Assembly: GCA_964019155.1 (NCBI GenBank)
Contig: OZ025242.1
Coordinates: 28,188,618 to 28,252,617, forward strand
Direction: 5' to 3'
Length of the DNA stretch: 64,000 nt
DNA from: Osedax fenrisi
Lineage: Eukaryota; Annelida; Polychaeta; Sabellida; Siboglinidae
A program made the translations under genes and the position numbers. Under the pieces are notes generated by a model. That model was not told where the DNA came from and made no database searches. It worked only from the letters and a program-made list of their open reading frames with translations. Shown in pieces: positions 1 through 12,148 of this stretch. Each line of letters opens with the position of its first letter. Within the stretch, counting starts at the first letter, position 1.

Positions 1-1145
1 AATCACGGCATCATTAATATGACACGTTCCACAATAGTTAAATAATACATTATTTACACATACAATTTTAATAAATAATTTACATATGTTAGACACATAA
101 ATAATATCATTTTGATAATGATTAAATAAAATATACAATTTATGTACATATTCATAGAATAAAGTAGTGGGACATTTTCTATTTGTACTGTTTTTACTTA
201 AATCCATAAGTAGAATTAGATTACTATCAAAGGAGCTACTAACATCTGTACACACTAAATAAATACAACTATTACAATACAATCTACTAATGTACGTACA
301 AATATCAAGACAAATTAAAATAATAGTGTTATCTCGAATAGAAGAAACAGACAAATCGATTGGTATTGGAGTAACATCAGGAAGGTTGATCAGAGCAGGA
401 TTTTCACTTTCTCGTTGTACCTGGTCAAGTTTTAACAACAACTCACCTGCATCAAGGCTACAATTACTTCCCCGTACCTTACAAAATAATGAATCAACGG
501 CGACCTTACGATATTCGGCAAGGAACTCGTTTGCTGATGGGTTGTCGCGATTACCACCACCTGCGCTTATTCTCGAAAAGAAGTTCTCTACACTGTCTTG
601 AGTACAATTATGTAGAGTCAGGTTGTTTACATCGAAGCATACTTCTAGATGAGTAAATAGTGATAATAAATGCGCTACATTGTTCCTCCATCCAATTAAA
701 CATGGAAGAGAATTAGAAAATTTATCTCGCCCGTATCTTATGTTATCGAGTTTCTCACGAGCGGTTAACAGAAATTTCATAGCTATGCCATCTCTACATA
801 GACCTGATTTGTATATATTATTATTCTGACCCTTAGAATTTAAACAAAGAGACCTCGTACCATAAAAACTGTAGCGTAATTTGCTATATTACGGCTTCTT
901 GAAGTTTCACCTAGATCTTCAAACCCAACTACGGAGTCAAGTCTTTCTTCATATAGTAATCCTGTTTTAATAGACATTTTATCGAACGTAATGACAACAA
1001 TCTTTTCTTGTTCAGTGAACGTGCATGACTTTTCCTTAATACCATCTAATATAAGCTGATGAAATCCCGGTTTCATATCAATAATTCATATCTAATTGAT
1101 CTCCGTAAAGTAGTTATAGATGGCAGTGAGAACGTGCTACGCAGT
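1..1145 (-). pseudogene. P-element/THAP9-type transposase, decayed, runs off the left edge
   Basis: Read on the minus strand, 1-780 is one open frame without a stop, so it continues beyond the window. It carries the P-transposase C-terminal signature TQDSVENFFSRI followed by GGGNRDNPSANEF (about 540-605). Upstream, 840-1076 encodes a second block with FDKMSIK and FMVRGL, which in P transposases surround a catalytic Asp and the following strand. The blocks are in different frames, and the long segment that normally lies between them is missing, so this copy is internally deleted and frameshifted. A third piece (LPSITTLRRSI, about 1080-1140) sits just upstream in yet another frame. In the family this is a DNA-cutting transposase. 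Inference: dead element. The identification rests on motifs recognised by eye. Confidence 0.72.
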
Positions 1146-1162
1146 ATTAAATCATGGTAGAT

Positions 1163-1839
1163 AAATTAAATCACCAAGATAATGCAATTTATTTTTTTCA
1201 AAAACTGGACATAAAATAATGTCTAATATCTTGCGTAATAATAAATATATATCCCAGATTTCAAATACTTCTTCGTTAACTAATATATCCAGGTTAATTA
1301 ATTGGGGAAATATATATATGCTAATTCTAATTTTTGAGATGCAGAACCTAATATTTCATTACTTTATAAAATAACTTAGTATGTAGAAAATTAGGTTTAT
1401 TGCTATTGCAAGGATAATTAATATATTTTAATTTAATATTAATAGATTCTATAGAAATAAGTGATTTTGAATGAAAAGATTTTAATATTTTATATAATGT
1501 TAAAGGTAATATACCCTCTAATATGTCATGCATTATATCAACTGGAAAACTTTCTACAATTTTAAAATATGATAATTTGCTAAATACACATGGATATTCT
1601 AGACCATTTATTATTTGGCCCTGAACAATATTACTTACATCTCTAAGATAAATATCATTAGTTTTTATACATACATTAGTTAATGAGGTAATGGACTTAA
1701 ATGAACTATACTCTATATTACAATATCTACAAATTCTCCCCGCATTAAAATGTAATTGATGCCCGCTTATATCGTTTGATGATAAATTATCCCCTGAAAT
1801 ATGATCTAATAAATATATAATAAATCTATAATTTACTCC
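1163..1839 (-). pseudogene. Transposase core of array unit 1, 3' end lost at the array edge
   Basis: Frame starting GVNYRFIIYLL at 1839 and running through GDNLSSN, a Cys pair (CRYC), YLRDVSNIVQG, VDIMHDILEG and KSFHSK, to a stop near 1348, then a second frame (ILGSASQKLEL.., VFEIWDIYLLLRKILD) to the array boundary. I recognise this order (GDNL, CRxC, DxMHDxxEG, PKHHxMxHYP, MRFExxH) from an animal DDE-type transposase family, probably CMC/EnSpm-like, though the superfamily is uncertain. The homology stops at the P-element flank, so the C-terminal part is absent here. Confidence 0.62.
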
Positions 1840-2320
1840 CTGTTTTTTTCCTGTGCTTATTTTTAGAGGTGTACTCCCTACCGTTCACCTTATGTTTCTT
1901 TGTATGAATGTGTTTTACGTAGTTTCCCTTAGACTTGAACCCGAAGCAGCAGCAGAGACAGATGTACGGACGGTTGACGTCGTGCCTCAACACATGAATC
2001 TTAAGGTCGTTGATGTCCCAATAACGATCGGAGCACAGAGAACAATGGTGGCCCATACTGTTGTCGTCGTGATAGGCGTATGCGGCATTTCTCCTTTCTT
2101 TTAATGCCATCTCCTTTAGGATAGATTTTATCTGTACCGTGGGTATAATATTCTCTTTGCCTCTGGTGTCCGTATTATGTAGTATATGCCTGAAGTTAGA
2201 GGTCGATGGCAGTGCTGACCCCTGAGGTTCCATGCGAAGTACCGACATAACGGGAATCTTCAAGGTCAGATTGTTCTTGTTGAGAACACTGCCTGCCGTC
2301 AGCTTCACCGCAGAGGTCAT
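1826..2320 (-). CDS. Array zinc-finger ORF, copy 1 (two C2H2-type fingers, 164 aa)
   Basis: Unrecognised as a named gene. The protein begins MTSAVKLTAG, has a basic stretch (ALKERRNAAYAYH), then two C2H2-like fingers: HHCSLCSDRYW..LKIHVLRH (about residues 90-113) and YICLCCCFGF..YVKHIHTKKH (about 119-141), and a basic tail. Finger two has four closely spaced Cys residues. Base composition is close to balanced, in sharp contrast to the AT-rich rest of the unit, which suggests a different origin. Function is unknown; nucleic-acid binding is inferred from the fingers only. The ATG shown is the first in frame and follows divergent AT-rich sequence; a spliced upstream start is possible. Confidence 0.55.
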   Translation of the reverse strand: MTSAVKLTAGSVLNKNNLTLKIPVMSVLRMEPQGSALPSTSNFRHILHNTDTRGKENIIPTVQIKSILKEMALKERRNAAYAYHDDNSMGHHCSLCSDRYWDINDLKIHVLRHDVNRPYICLCCCFGFKSKGNYVKHIHTKKHKVNGREYTSKNKHRKKTGSKL

Positions 2321-2656
2321 GCATCGTAATTAATTGTAGACAGTGTTGTTCGTTGTGAGTTTTCATACAGGCTATCATATGTAAAAGTACATATTTTATA
2401 CAAATGTTTATCGAGTAATTATCATGTTTAATATAAAATACAAATAAACTGAATGGATGAACCAACTGACTTACGGCTCGGAGAATGAGATGAAATACTT
2501 GACATTTGACTTAATGAAATGATGAAGCAGCTGACTTATATATTTTTGGAGGCATCACACACGAATCTATTAGAAAATATAAATCATATAAAGTTGTAGG
2601 CAAATAATAGATTATATGATACATATAATTTTACAATAATTTTAGATTTAATAATC

Positions 2657-2957
2657 AAAAAAACCTAATTAACCAAAATAAAACTGATATTAACATAACA
2701 TTTTGTATATTAATATATTTTGTATATTAATATATTTTTTAATAATAATAATTTTTTATACAAAAATCAAAAAACCAAAAAAAATGACCAACCTTGATAT
2801 TAACATAACATTTTATATATTATTATATTTTTTAATAATAAGAATCTTATATTAAAAAATCAAAAAAAAATGAACCAAAAAACTGACCAACCATGTATAA
2901 CTATTAAAATAAATATAACATTATGTATATTATTATATTTTTTAATAATAATAATTT
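2657..2957. repeat. Three ~100-bp degenerate subrepeats inside the unit
   Basis: Three successive blocks share aatcaaaaaac/ccaaaaaaaatgaccaacc-like starts, then tattaacataaca and a run of tattattatattttttaataata. Their ends resemble the terminal sequence of the hAT-like element at 49553-50344 (ccgaccaaccctgat), suggesting remnants of related elements. The block is repeated in every unit (for example 6156-6460). Confidence 0.55.
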
Positions 2958-4002
2958 TACAATAATTGAATATAAAAAAATTCAAAAAATAGGCATGATA
3001 ATTAATAGCAATTTTTACAAAAAGAAATACCCCAAATGTTACTGGCATGACGAGTGTGTATTTTATTTCCATTTTGGTTTTTTCGTCCAAGATTATTACA
3101 ATTAATGTAACTCTATAAATAATGATGATATTTATATTTATTTAAAATACATATGCATAATAATATACTTCTATTACTAATAATAGTTTAGTTGTAAAAT
3201 ATAAATATATTTTTATTTCTATAATATATATATATACATTATTATAATTATATATTAACCTGTAATCTGCAAGATTATTATATTCTAGGTTTTGCATTCA
3301 GTTCTATGAAATTTACAATTATTATAATTCGATATATAAAAATTTATATTTTACTATATATGAAAATTACAAATATTTAATTAGTATACTATATTACTAC
3401 TATAGTAGTAATAGGGAAATATATTTATACAGTTTTTTTAATGTATTAAATATGCAAGATAATCTCATTTTTAAGAATATATTATTTAAATACAAACCTA
3501 TTATATGTCTCATTAAGTTCATTATGTTCATTTTCATTAACAGTTATATCTGATATATCCAATGTTAAAAAGCTATAATAATATAAATTAATGATTATTA
3601 TTATATGTTAATTAAATATAAATTATAACAACCTTAAATTATTATCATTGCAGTTTTGATAAATAGATTCTTCACCAAGTATACTCATATTTTTATAATA
3701 TAAAATATTAATTTATTATATACAATTTTAATTTATTATTATATAATTTAATATATAAAAATTAATAATGAATGTATGTTAGTAAAATAACCAATAATTA
3801 CTTTTAAAGTATGAATATATAAATATATAAACTATAACATATACTACTATAAATATTTAACTATACATGTATAACGATATATTAACAATATATGTACAAT
3901 ATTTAACAATAACATTATAAAAATACCATTTTTATTTATTTATTATTTGTTATTTTTTTTATTTTTATGTTTTTATTATTTTTATTATTTAAAATAAGAA
4001 TA

Positions 4003-5335
4003 TTATAAATATTCACTAATATCAAATAGTGGAAATACATATTCAATATTATCAGAAGTACTATAATATCTACACCCATACATACATTTCAAATCACTTG
4101 GTCAAATTATATCCATATCCTTAATACTATTTACCTCATATGCATGTCTATTTTCATAAAAACACATAGAATGTAATGTATACCCACATATATACCACAC
4201 ACCTTTTATGTTTATTATAATATAGTAATATCTAAAATATAACATATTGAATAATCTGTAGATATTTTAATTCCATTTATTTTTAAATATTTAGTATAAT
4301 GTAATGTTATTATATTAATATCATTATTCCATTTTTTAGTTAAAGCTCTAGTTAAAATATTACTAATTTTAGATTTTTTTTAAATATTTACCGAACCATA
4401 TGAATCATTTAAAATAGAATTTATATTATTTAAATGATAATTTATATTGATTTCTATTGGCTATTGTATGAGTTATATTTATGAAATTTGATAATTTTAA
4501 TCTCTTTATGTACTGATGCCTAGCTTCAAAGCGCATTGTCCAAATATTTCGTAGAGGACCAAATATTTCAATCAGATCTGGATAATGAAGCATGACATGA
4601 TGCTTAGGTATGAGAGAATCACTACCAAATATGTGTGTGTATTTAATTAAGTACCCAGAAATTAAATCACCAAGATAATGCAATTTATTTTTTTCAAAAA
4701 CAGGACATAAAATAATGTCTAATATCTTGCGTAATAATAAATATATATCCCAGATTTCAAATACTTCTTCGTTAACTAATATATCCAGGTTAATTAATTG
4801 GGGAAATATATATATGCTAATTCTAATTTTTGAGATGCAGAACCTAATATTTTATTACTTTATAAAATAACTTAGTATGTAGAAAAGTAGGTTTATTGCT
4901 ATTGCAAGGATAATTAATATATTTTAATTTAATATTAATAGATTCTATAGAAATAAGTGATTTTGAATGAAAAGATTTTAATATTTTATATAATGTTAAA
5001 GGTAATATACCCTCTAATATGTCATGCATTATATCAACTGGAAAACTTTCTACAATTTTAAAATATGATAATTTTCTAAATACACATGGATATTCTAGAC
5101 CATTTATTATTTGGCCCTGAACAATATTACTTACATCTCTAAGATAAATATCATTAGTTTTTATACATACATTAGTTAATGAGGTAATGGACTTAAATGA
5201 ACTATACTCTATATTACAATATCTACAAATTCTCCCCGCATTAAAATGTATTTGATGCCCGCTTATATCGTTTGATGATAAATTATCCCCTGAAATATGA
5301 TCTAATAAATATATAATAAATGTATAATTTACTCC
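4003..5335 (-). pseudogene. MHDxxEG/MRFExxH-type transposase, copy 2 (reference)
   Basis: The most complete copy: core with GDNLSSN, CRYC and MHDILEGILPL (5335-4844); then, after a one-base frame change near 4845, VFEIWDIYLLL, PKHHVMLHYPDL, FGPLRNIWTMRFEARHQYIK (to about 4430); then a tail with SMCFYENRHAYEV and FPLFDISEYL ending in TAA at 4003-4005. The tail has further frame changes. The frameshift between MHDILEG and WDIYLLL is present in every unit, so it predates amplification. The N-terminal half that the family normally has before GVNYRF is replaced by the zinc-finger segment. Assignment to CMC/EnSpm is inference. Confidence 0.65.
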
Positions 5336-5816
5336 CTGTTTTTTTCCTGTGCGTATTTTTAGAGGTGTACTCCCTACCGTTCACCTTATGTTTCTTTGTA
5401 TGAATGTGTTTTACGTAGTTTCCCTTGGACTTGAACCTGAAGCAGCAGCAGAGACAGATGTACGGACGGTTGACGCCGTGCCTCAACACATGAATCTTAA
5501 GGTCGTTGATGTCCCAATAACGATCGGAGCACAGAGAACAATGGTGGCCCATACTGTTGTCGTCGTGATAGGCGTACGCGGCATTTCTCCTTTCTTTTAA
5601 TGCCATCTCCTTTAGGATAGATTTTATCTGTACCGTGGGTATAATATTCTCTTTGCCTCTGGTGTCCGTATTATGTAGTATATGCCTGAAGTTAGAGGTC
5701 GATGGCAGTGCTGACCCCTGAGGTTCCATGCGAAGTACCGACATAACGGGAATCTTCAAGGTCAGATTGTTCTTGTTGAGAACACTGCCTGCCGTCAGCT
5801 TCACCGCAGAGGTCAT
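5283..5816 (-). CDS. Array zinc-finger ORF, copy 2 (177 aa)
   Basis: Both fingers are present. A single base change removes the stop of copy 1, so the frame runs 13 residues (YIYYIFIRSYFRG) into what is transposase sequence in a different frame; that tail is unlikely to be meaningful. Finger one has HGVNRP in place of HDVNRP, and finger two CFRFKSK in place of CFGFKSK. Confidence 0.5.
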   Translation of the reverse strand: MTSAVKLTAGSVLNKNNLTLKIPVMSVLRMEPQGSALPSTSNFRHILHNTDTRGKENIIPTVQIKSILKEMALKERRNAAYAYHDDNSMGHHCSLCSDRYWDINDLKIHVLRHGVNRPYICLCCCFRFKSKGNYVKHIHTKKHKVNGREYTSKNTHRKKTGSKLYIYYIFIRSYFRG

Positions 5817-5970
5817 GCATCGTAATTAATTGTAGACAGTGTTGTTCGTTGTGAGTTTTCATACAGGCTATCATATGTAAAAGTACATATTTTATACAAA
5901 TGTTTATCGAGTAATTATCATGTTTAATATAAAATACAAATAAACTGAATGGATGAACCAACTGACTTAC

Positions 5971-6001
5971 GGCTCGGAGAATGAGATGAAATACTTGACA
6001 T
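5971..6001 (-). other. Possible short Ser-rich first exon with a GTAAGT donor
   Basis: ATG at 5999-6001 followed by MSSISSHSPS and then GTAAGT at 5965-5970, the only strong donor close upstream of the zinc-finger ORF. If used, the zinc-finger ORF could be expressed from a spliced transcript starting in each unit. The matching acceptor is not obvious. Confidence 0.25.
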
Positions 6002-6996
6002 TTGACTTAATGAAATGATGAAGCAGCTGACTTATATATTTTTGGAGGCATCACACACGAATCTATTAGAAAATATAAATCATATAAAGTTGTAGGCAAA
6101 TAATAGATTATATGATACATATAATTTTACAATAATTTTAGATTTAATAATCAAAAAAACCTAATTAACCAAAATAAAACTGATATTAACATAACATTTT
6201 GTATATTAATATATTTTGTATATTAATATATTTTCTAATAATAATAATTTTTTATACAAAAATCAAAAAACCAAAAAAAATGACCAACCTTGATATTAAC
6301 ATAACATTTTATATATTATTATATTTTTTAATAATAAGAATCTTATATTAAAAAATCAAAAAAAAATGAACCAAAAAACTGACCAACCATGTATAACTAT
6401 TAAAATAAATATAACAATATGTATATTATTATATTTTTTAATAATAATAATTTTACAATAATTGAATATAAAAAAATTCAAAAAATAGGCATGATAATTA
6501 ATAGCAATTTTTACAAAAAGAAATATCCCAAATGTTACTGGCATGACGAGTGTGTATTTTATTTCCATTTTGGTTTTTTCGTCCAAGATTATTACAATTA
6601 ATGTAACTCTATAAATAATGATGATATTTATATTTATTTAAAATACATATGCATAATAATATACTTCTATTACTAATAATAGTTTAGTTGTAAAATATAA
6701 ATATATTTTTATTTCTATAATATATATATATATACATTATTATAATTATATATTAACCTGTAATCTGCAAGATTATTATATTCTAGGTTTTTGCATTCAG
6801 TTCTATGAAATTTACAATTATTATAATTCGATATATAAAAATTTATATTTTACTATATATGAAAATTACAAATATTTAATTAGTATACTATATTACTACT
6901 ATAGTAGTAATAGGGAAATATATTTATACAGTTTTTTTAATGTATTAAATATGCAAGATAATCTCATTTTTAAGAATATATTATTTAAATACAAAC

Positions 6997-7187
6997 CTAT
7001 TATATGTCTCATTAAGTTCATTATGTTCATTTTCATTAACAGTTATATCTGATATATCCAATGTTAAAAAGCTATAATAATATAAATTAATGATTATTAT
7101 CATATGTTAATTAAATATAAATTATAACAACCTTAAATTATTATCATTGCAGTTTTGATAAATAGATTCTTCACCAAGTATACTCAT
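6997..7187 (-). other. Possible two-exon N-terminal coding segment inside the unit
   Basis: Minus strand: ATG at 7185-7187 opens MSILGEESIYQN.. to a donor (AAG|GTTG) at 7132; an acceptor (TTATAG) precedes 7071, and an acidic stretch (SDITVNENEHNELNE) runs to a donor (TAG|GTTTGT) at 6997. The exon phases (2 then 1) agree. The same arrangement is in the other full units. Its place upstream of the zinc-finger segment, on the same strand, suggests the original 5' exons of the transposon gene. No family was recognised; the splicing is inferred from consensus only. Confidence 0.33.
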
Positions 7188-7501
7188 CTTTTTATAATAT
7201 AAAATATTAATTTATTATATACAATTTTAATTTATTATTATATAATTTAATATATAAAAATTAATAATGAATATATGTTAGTAAAATAACCAATAATTAC
7301 TTTTAAAGTATGAATATATAAATATATAAACTATAAAATATACTACTATAAATATTTAACTATACATGTATAACGATATATTAACAATATATGTACAATA
7401 TTTAACAATAACATTATAAAAATACCATTTTTATTTATTTATTATTTGTTATTTTTTTTATTTTTATGTTTTTATTATTTTTATTATTTAAAATAAGAAT
7501 A

Positions 7502-8799
7502 TTATAAATATTCACTAATATCAAATAGTGGAAATACATATTCAATATTATCAGAAGTACTATAATATCTACACCCATAAATACATTTCAAATCATTTGG
7601 TCAAATTATATCCATATCCTTAATACTATTTACCTCATATGCATGTCTATTTTCATAAAAGCACATAGAATGTAATGTATACCCACATATATACCACACA
7701 CCTTTTATGTTTATTATAATATAGTAATATCTAAAATATAACATATTGAATAATCTGTAGATATTTTAATTCCATTTATTTTTAAATATTTAGTATAATG
7801 TAATGTTATTATATTAATATCATTATTCCATTTTTTAGTTAAAGCTCTAGTTAAAATATTACTAATTTTAGATTTTTTTTAAATATTTATGAACCATGTG
7901 AATCATTTAAAATAGAATTTATATTATTTAAATGATAAGCTAATTTATATTGATTTCTATTGGCTATTGTATGAGTTATATTTATGAAATTTGATAATTT
8001 TAATATCTTTATGTACTGATGCCTAGCTTCAAAGCGCATTGTCCAAATATTTCGTAGAGGACCAAATATTTCAATCAGATCTGGATAATGAAGCATGACA
8101 TGATGCTTAGGTATGAGAGAATCACTACCAAATATGTGTGTGTATTTAATTAAGTACCCAGAAATTAAATCACCAAGATAATGCAATTTATTTTTTTCAA
8201 AAACAGGACATAAAATAATGTCTAATATCTTGCGTAATAATAAATATATATCCCAGATTTCAAATACTTCTTCGTTAACTAATATATCCAGGTTAATTAA
8301 TTGGGGAAATATATATATGCTAATTCTAATTTTTGAGATGCAGAACCTAATATTTTATTACTTTATAAAATAACTTAGTATGTAGAAAAGTAGGTTTATT
8401 GCTATTGCAAGGATAATTAATATATTTTAATTTAATATTAATAGATTCTATAGAAATAAGTGATTTTGAATGAAAAGATTTTAATATTTTATATAATGTT
8501 AAAGGTAATATACCCTCTAATATGTCATGCATTATATCAACTGGAAAACTTTCTACAATTTTAAAATATGATAATTTTCTAAATACACATGGATATTCTA
8601 GACCATTTATTATTTGGCCCTGAACAATATTACTTACATCTCTAAGATAAATATCATTAGTTTTTATACATACATTAATTAATAAGGTAATGGACTTAAA
8701 TGAACTATACTCTATTTTATAATATTACAATATCTACAAATTCTCCCCGTATTAAAATGTAATTGATGCCCGCTTATATCGTTTGATGATAAATTATCC
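7502..8799 (-). pseudogene. Transposase remnant, array copy 3
   Basis: As copy 2, but the type C deletion has removed the first ~15 codons of the core (GVNYRF through HISG), so it starts at DNLSSND. The frameshift after MHDILEG is shared. Confidence 0.62.
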
Positions 8800-11510
8800 A
8801 TATAAGATGTACGGACGGTTGACGTCGTGCCTCAACACATGAATCTTAAGGTCGTTGATGTCCCAATAACGATCGGAGCACAGAGAACAATGGTGGCCCA
8901 TACTGTTGTCGTCGTGATAGGCGTACGCGGCATTTCTCCTTTCTTTTAATGCCATCTCCTTTAGGATAGATTTTATCTGTACCGTGGGTATAATATTCTC
9001 TTTGCCTCTGGTGTCCGTATTATGTAGTATATGCCTGAAGTTAGAGGTCGATGGCAGTGCTGACCCCTGAGGTTCCATGCGAAGTACCGACATAACGGGA
9101 ATCTTCAAGGTCAGATTGTTCTTGTTGAGAACACTGCCTGCCGTCAGCTTCACCGCAGAGGTCATGCATCGTAATTAATTGTAGACAGTGTTGTTCGTTG
9201 TGAGTTTTCATACAGGCTATCATATGTAAAAGTACATATTTTATACAAATGTTTATCGAGTAATTATCATGTTTAATATAAAATACAAATAAACTGAATG
9301 GATGAACCAACTGACTTACGGCTCGGAGAATGAGATGAAATACTTGACATTTGACTTAATGAAATGATGAAGCAGCTGACTTATATATTTTTGGAGGCAT
9401 CACACACGAATCTATTAGAAAATATAAATCATATAAAGTTGTAGGCAAATAATAGATTATATGATACATATAATTTTACAATAATTTTAGATTTAATAAT
9501 CAAAAAAACCTAATTAACCAAAATAAAACTGATATTAACATAACATTTTGTATATTAATATATTTTGTATATTAATATATTTTCTAATAATAATAATTTT
9601 TTATACAAAAATCAAAAAACCAAAAAAAATGACCAACCTTGATATTAACATAACATTTTATATATTATTATATTTTTTAATAATAAGAATCTTATATTAA
9701 AAAATCAAAAAAAAATGAACCAAAAAACTGACCAACCATGTATAACTATTAAAATAAATATAACAATATGTATATTATTATATTTTTTAATAATAATAAT
9801 TTTACAATAATTGAATATAAAAAAATTCAAAAAATAGGCATGATAATTAATAGCAATTTTTACAAAAAGAAATATCCCAAATGTTACTGGCATGACGAGT
9901 GTGTATTTTATTTCCATTTTGGTTTTTTCGTCCAAGATTATTACAATTAATGTAACTCTATAAATAATGATGATATTTATATTTATTTAAAATACATATG
10001 CATAATAATATACTTCTATTACTAATAATAGTTTAGTTGTAAAATATAAATATATTTTTATTTCTATAATATATATATATATACATTATTATAATTATAT
10101 ATTAACCTGTAATCTGCAAGATTATTATATTCTAGGTTTTTGCATTCAGTTCTATGAAATTTACAATTATTATAATTCGATATATAAAAATTTATATTTT
10201 ACTATATATGAAAATTACAAATATTTAATTAGTATACTATATTACTACTATAGTAGTAATAGGGAAATATATTTATACAGTTTTTTTAATGTATTAAATA
10301 TGCAAGATAATCTCATTTTTAAGAATATATTATTTAAATACAAACCTATTATATGTCTCATTAAGTTCATTATGTTCATTTTCATTAACAGTTATATCTG
10401 ATATATCCAATGTTAAAAAGCTATAATAATATAAATTAATGATTATTATCATATGTTAATTAAATATAAATTATAACAACCTTAAATTATTATCATTGCA
10501 GTTTTGATAAATAGATTCTTCACCAAGTATACTCATCTTTTTATAATATAAAATATTAATTTATTATATACAATTTTAATTTATTATTATATAATTTAAT
10601 ATATAAAAATTAATAATGAATATATGTTAGTAAAATAACCAATAATTACTTTTAAAGTATGAATATATAAATATATAAACTATAAAATATACTACTATAA
10701 ATATTTAACTATACATGTATAACGATATATTAACAATATATGTACAATATTTAACAATAACATTATAAAAATACCATTTTTATTTATTTATTATTTGTTA
10801 TTTTTTTTATTTTTATGTTTTTATTATTTTTATTATTTAAAATAAGAATATTATAAATATTCACTAATATCAAATAGTGGAAATACATATTCAATATTAT
10901 CAGAAGTACTATAATATCTACACCCATAAATACATTTCAAATCATTTGGTCAAATTATATCCATATCCTTAATACTATTTACCTCATATGCATGTCTATT
11001 TTCATAAAAGCACATAGAATGTAATGTATACCCACATATATACCACACACCTTTTATGTTTATTATAATATAGTAATATCTAAAATATAACATATTGAAT
11101 AATCTGTAGATATTTTAATTCCATTTATTTTTAAATATTTAGTATAATGTAATGTTATTATATTAATATCATTATTCCATTTTTTAGTTAAAGCTCTAGT
11201 TAAAATATTACTAATTTTAGATTTTTTTTAAATATTTATGAACCATGTGAATCATTTAAAATAGAATTTATATTATTTAAATGATAAGCTAATTTATATT
11301 GATTTCTATTGGCTATTGTATGAGTTATATTTATGAAATTTGATAATTTTAATATCTTTATGTACTGATGCCTAGCTTCAAAGCGCATTGTCCAAATATT
11401 TCGTAGAGGACCAAATATTTCAATCAGATCTGGATAATGAAGCATGACATGATGCTTAGGTATGAGAGAATCACTACCAAATATGTGTGTGTATTTAATT
11501 AAGTACCCAG
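8162..11510 (-). repeat. Macrosatellite unit 3 (type C, 3349 bp)
   Basis: Short unit. Compared with unit 2 it lacks 168 bp (the stretch matching 5289-5456), replaced by six bases (atataa), and has gained eight bases (tttataat) near 8715; the net change of -154 equals the observed length difference. The deletion removes the second zinc finger and the start of the transposase core. Confidence 0.94.
8794..9165 (-). CDS. Array zinc-finger ORF, copy 3, truncated (123 aa)
   Basis: The type C deletion removes finger two and the basic tail; the frame ends VNRPYILYG just after finger one. If translated, the product would keep a single C2H2 finger. Confidence 0.45.
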   Translation of the reverse strand: MTSAVKLTAGSVLNKNNLTLKIPVMSVLRMEPQGSALPSTSNFRHILHNTDTRGKENIIPTVQIKSILKEMALKERRNAAYAYHDDNSMGHHCSLCSDRYWDINDLKIHVLRHDVNRPYILYG

Positions 11511-12148
11511 AAATTAAATCACCAAGATAATGCAATTTATTTTTTTCAAAAACAGGACATAAAATAATGTCTAATATCTTGCGTAATAATAAATATATAT
11601 CCCAGATTTCAAATACTTCTTCGTTAACTAATATATCCAGGTTAATTAATTGGGGAAATATATATATGCTAATTCTAATTTTTGAGATGCAGAACCTAAT
11701 ATTTTATTACTTTATAAAATAACTTAGTATGTAGAAAAGTAGGTTTATTGCTATTGCAAGGATAATTAATATATTTTAATTTAATATTAATAGATTCTAT
11801 AGAAATAAGTGATTTTGAATGAAAAGATTTTAATATTTTATATAATGTTAAAGGTAATATACCCTCTAATATGTCATGCATTATATCAACTGGAAAACTT
11901 TCTACAATTTTAAAATATGATAATTTTCTAAATACACATGGATATTCTAGACCATTTATTATTTGGCCCTGAACAATATTACTTACATCTCTAAGATAAA
12001 TATCATTAGTTTTTATACATACATTAATTAATAAGGTAATGGACTTAAATGAACTATACTCTATTTTATAATATTACAATATCTACAAATTCTCCCCGTA
12101 TTAAAATGTAATTGATGCCCGCTTATATCGTTTGATGATAAATTATCC
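10851..12148 (-). pseudogene. Transposase remnant, array copy 4
   Basis: Matches copy 3 throughout by eye, with the same deletion and the same internal frameshift. Confidence 0.62.

Larger units (their letters stand above)
1163..4658 (-). repeat. Macrosatellite unit 1 (type A, 3496 bp)
   Basis: First copy of a head-to-tail array. I placed the unit start at the left limit of homology, where the flank and the other units share aaattaaatcacc. Read on the minus strand, a unit holds the C-terminal half of a transposase, then AT-rich DNA with short N-terminal exons and subrepeats, then a zinc-finger ORF, then the transposase core. Diagnostic variants of this copy are a stop directly after the second zinc finger and tatgcgg near 2079; both recur in unit 8. 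It lacks a gctaa found near 4440 in other units. Unit boundaries are arbitrary except at the array edges. Confidence 0.93.
4659..8161 (-). repeat. Macrosatellite unit 2 (type B, 3503 bp)
   Basis: Full-length unit. Relative to unit 1 the zinc-finger ORF reads through into 13 further residues, and gtatttgatg replaces gtaattgatg near 5250; both states recur in unit 7. Private differences include D-to-G and G-to-R changes in the zinc-finger region. It is the reference copy for the transposase and exon positions described below. Confidence 0.93.

Noticed and set aside
5349..5600. 83-codon plus-strand frame in the long units
   Set aside because: Antisense to the zinc-finger exons and interrupted in type C units.
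5692..5961. 89-codon minus-strand frame repeated in each unit
   Set aside because: Overlaps the zinc-finger ORF in another frame and starts in AT-rich sequence; no conserved motif.
6356..6601. 76- and 60-codon frames on opposite strands repeated in each unit
   Set aside because: Very AT-rich hydrophobic translations overlapping each other; probably chance frames.
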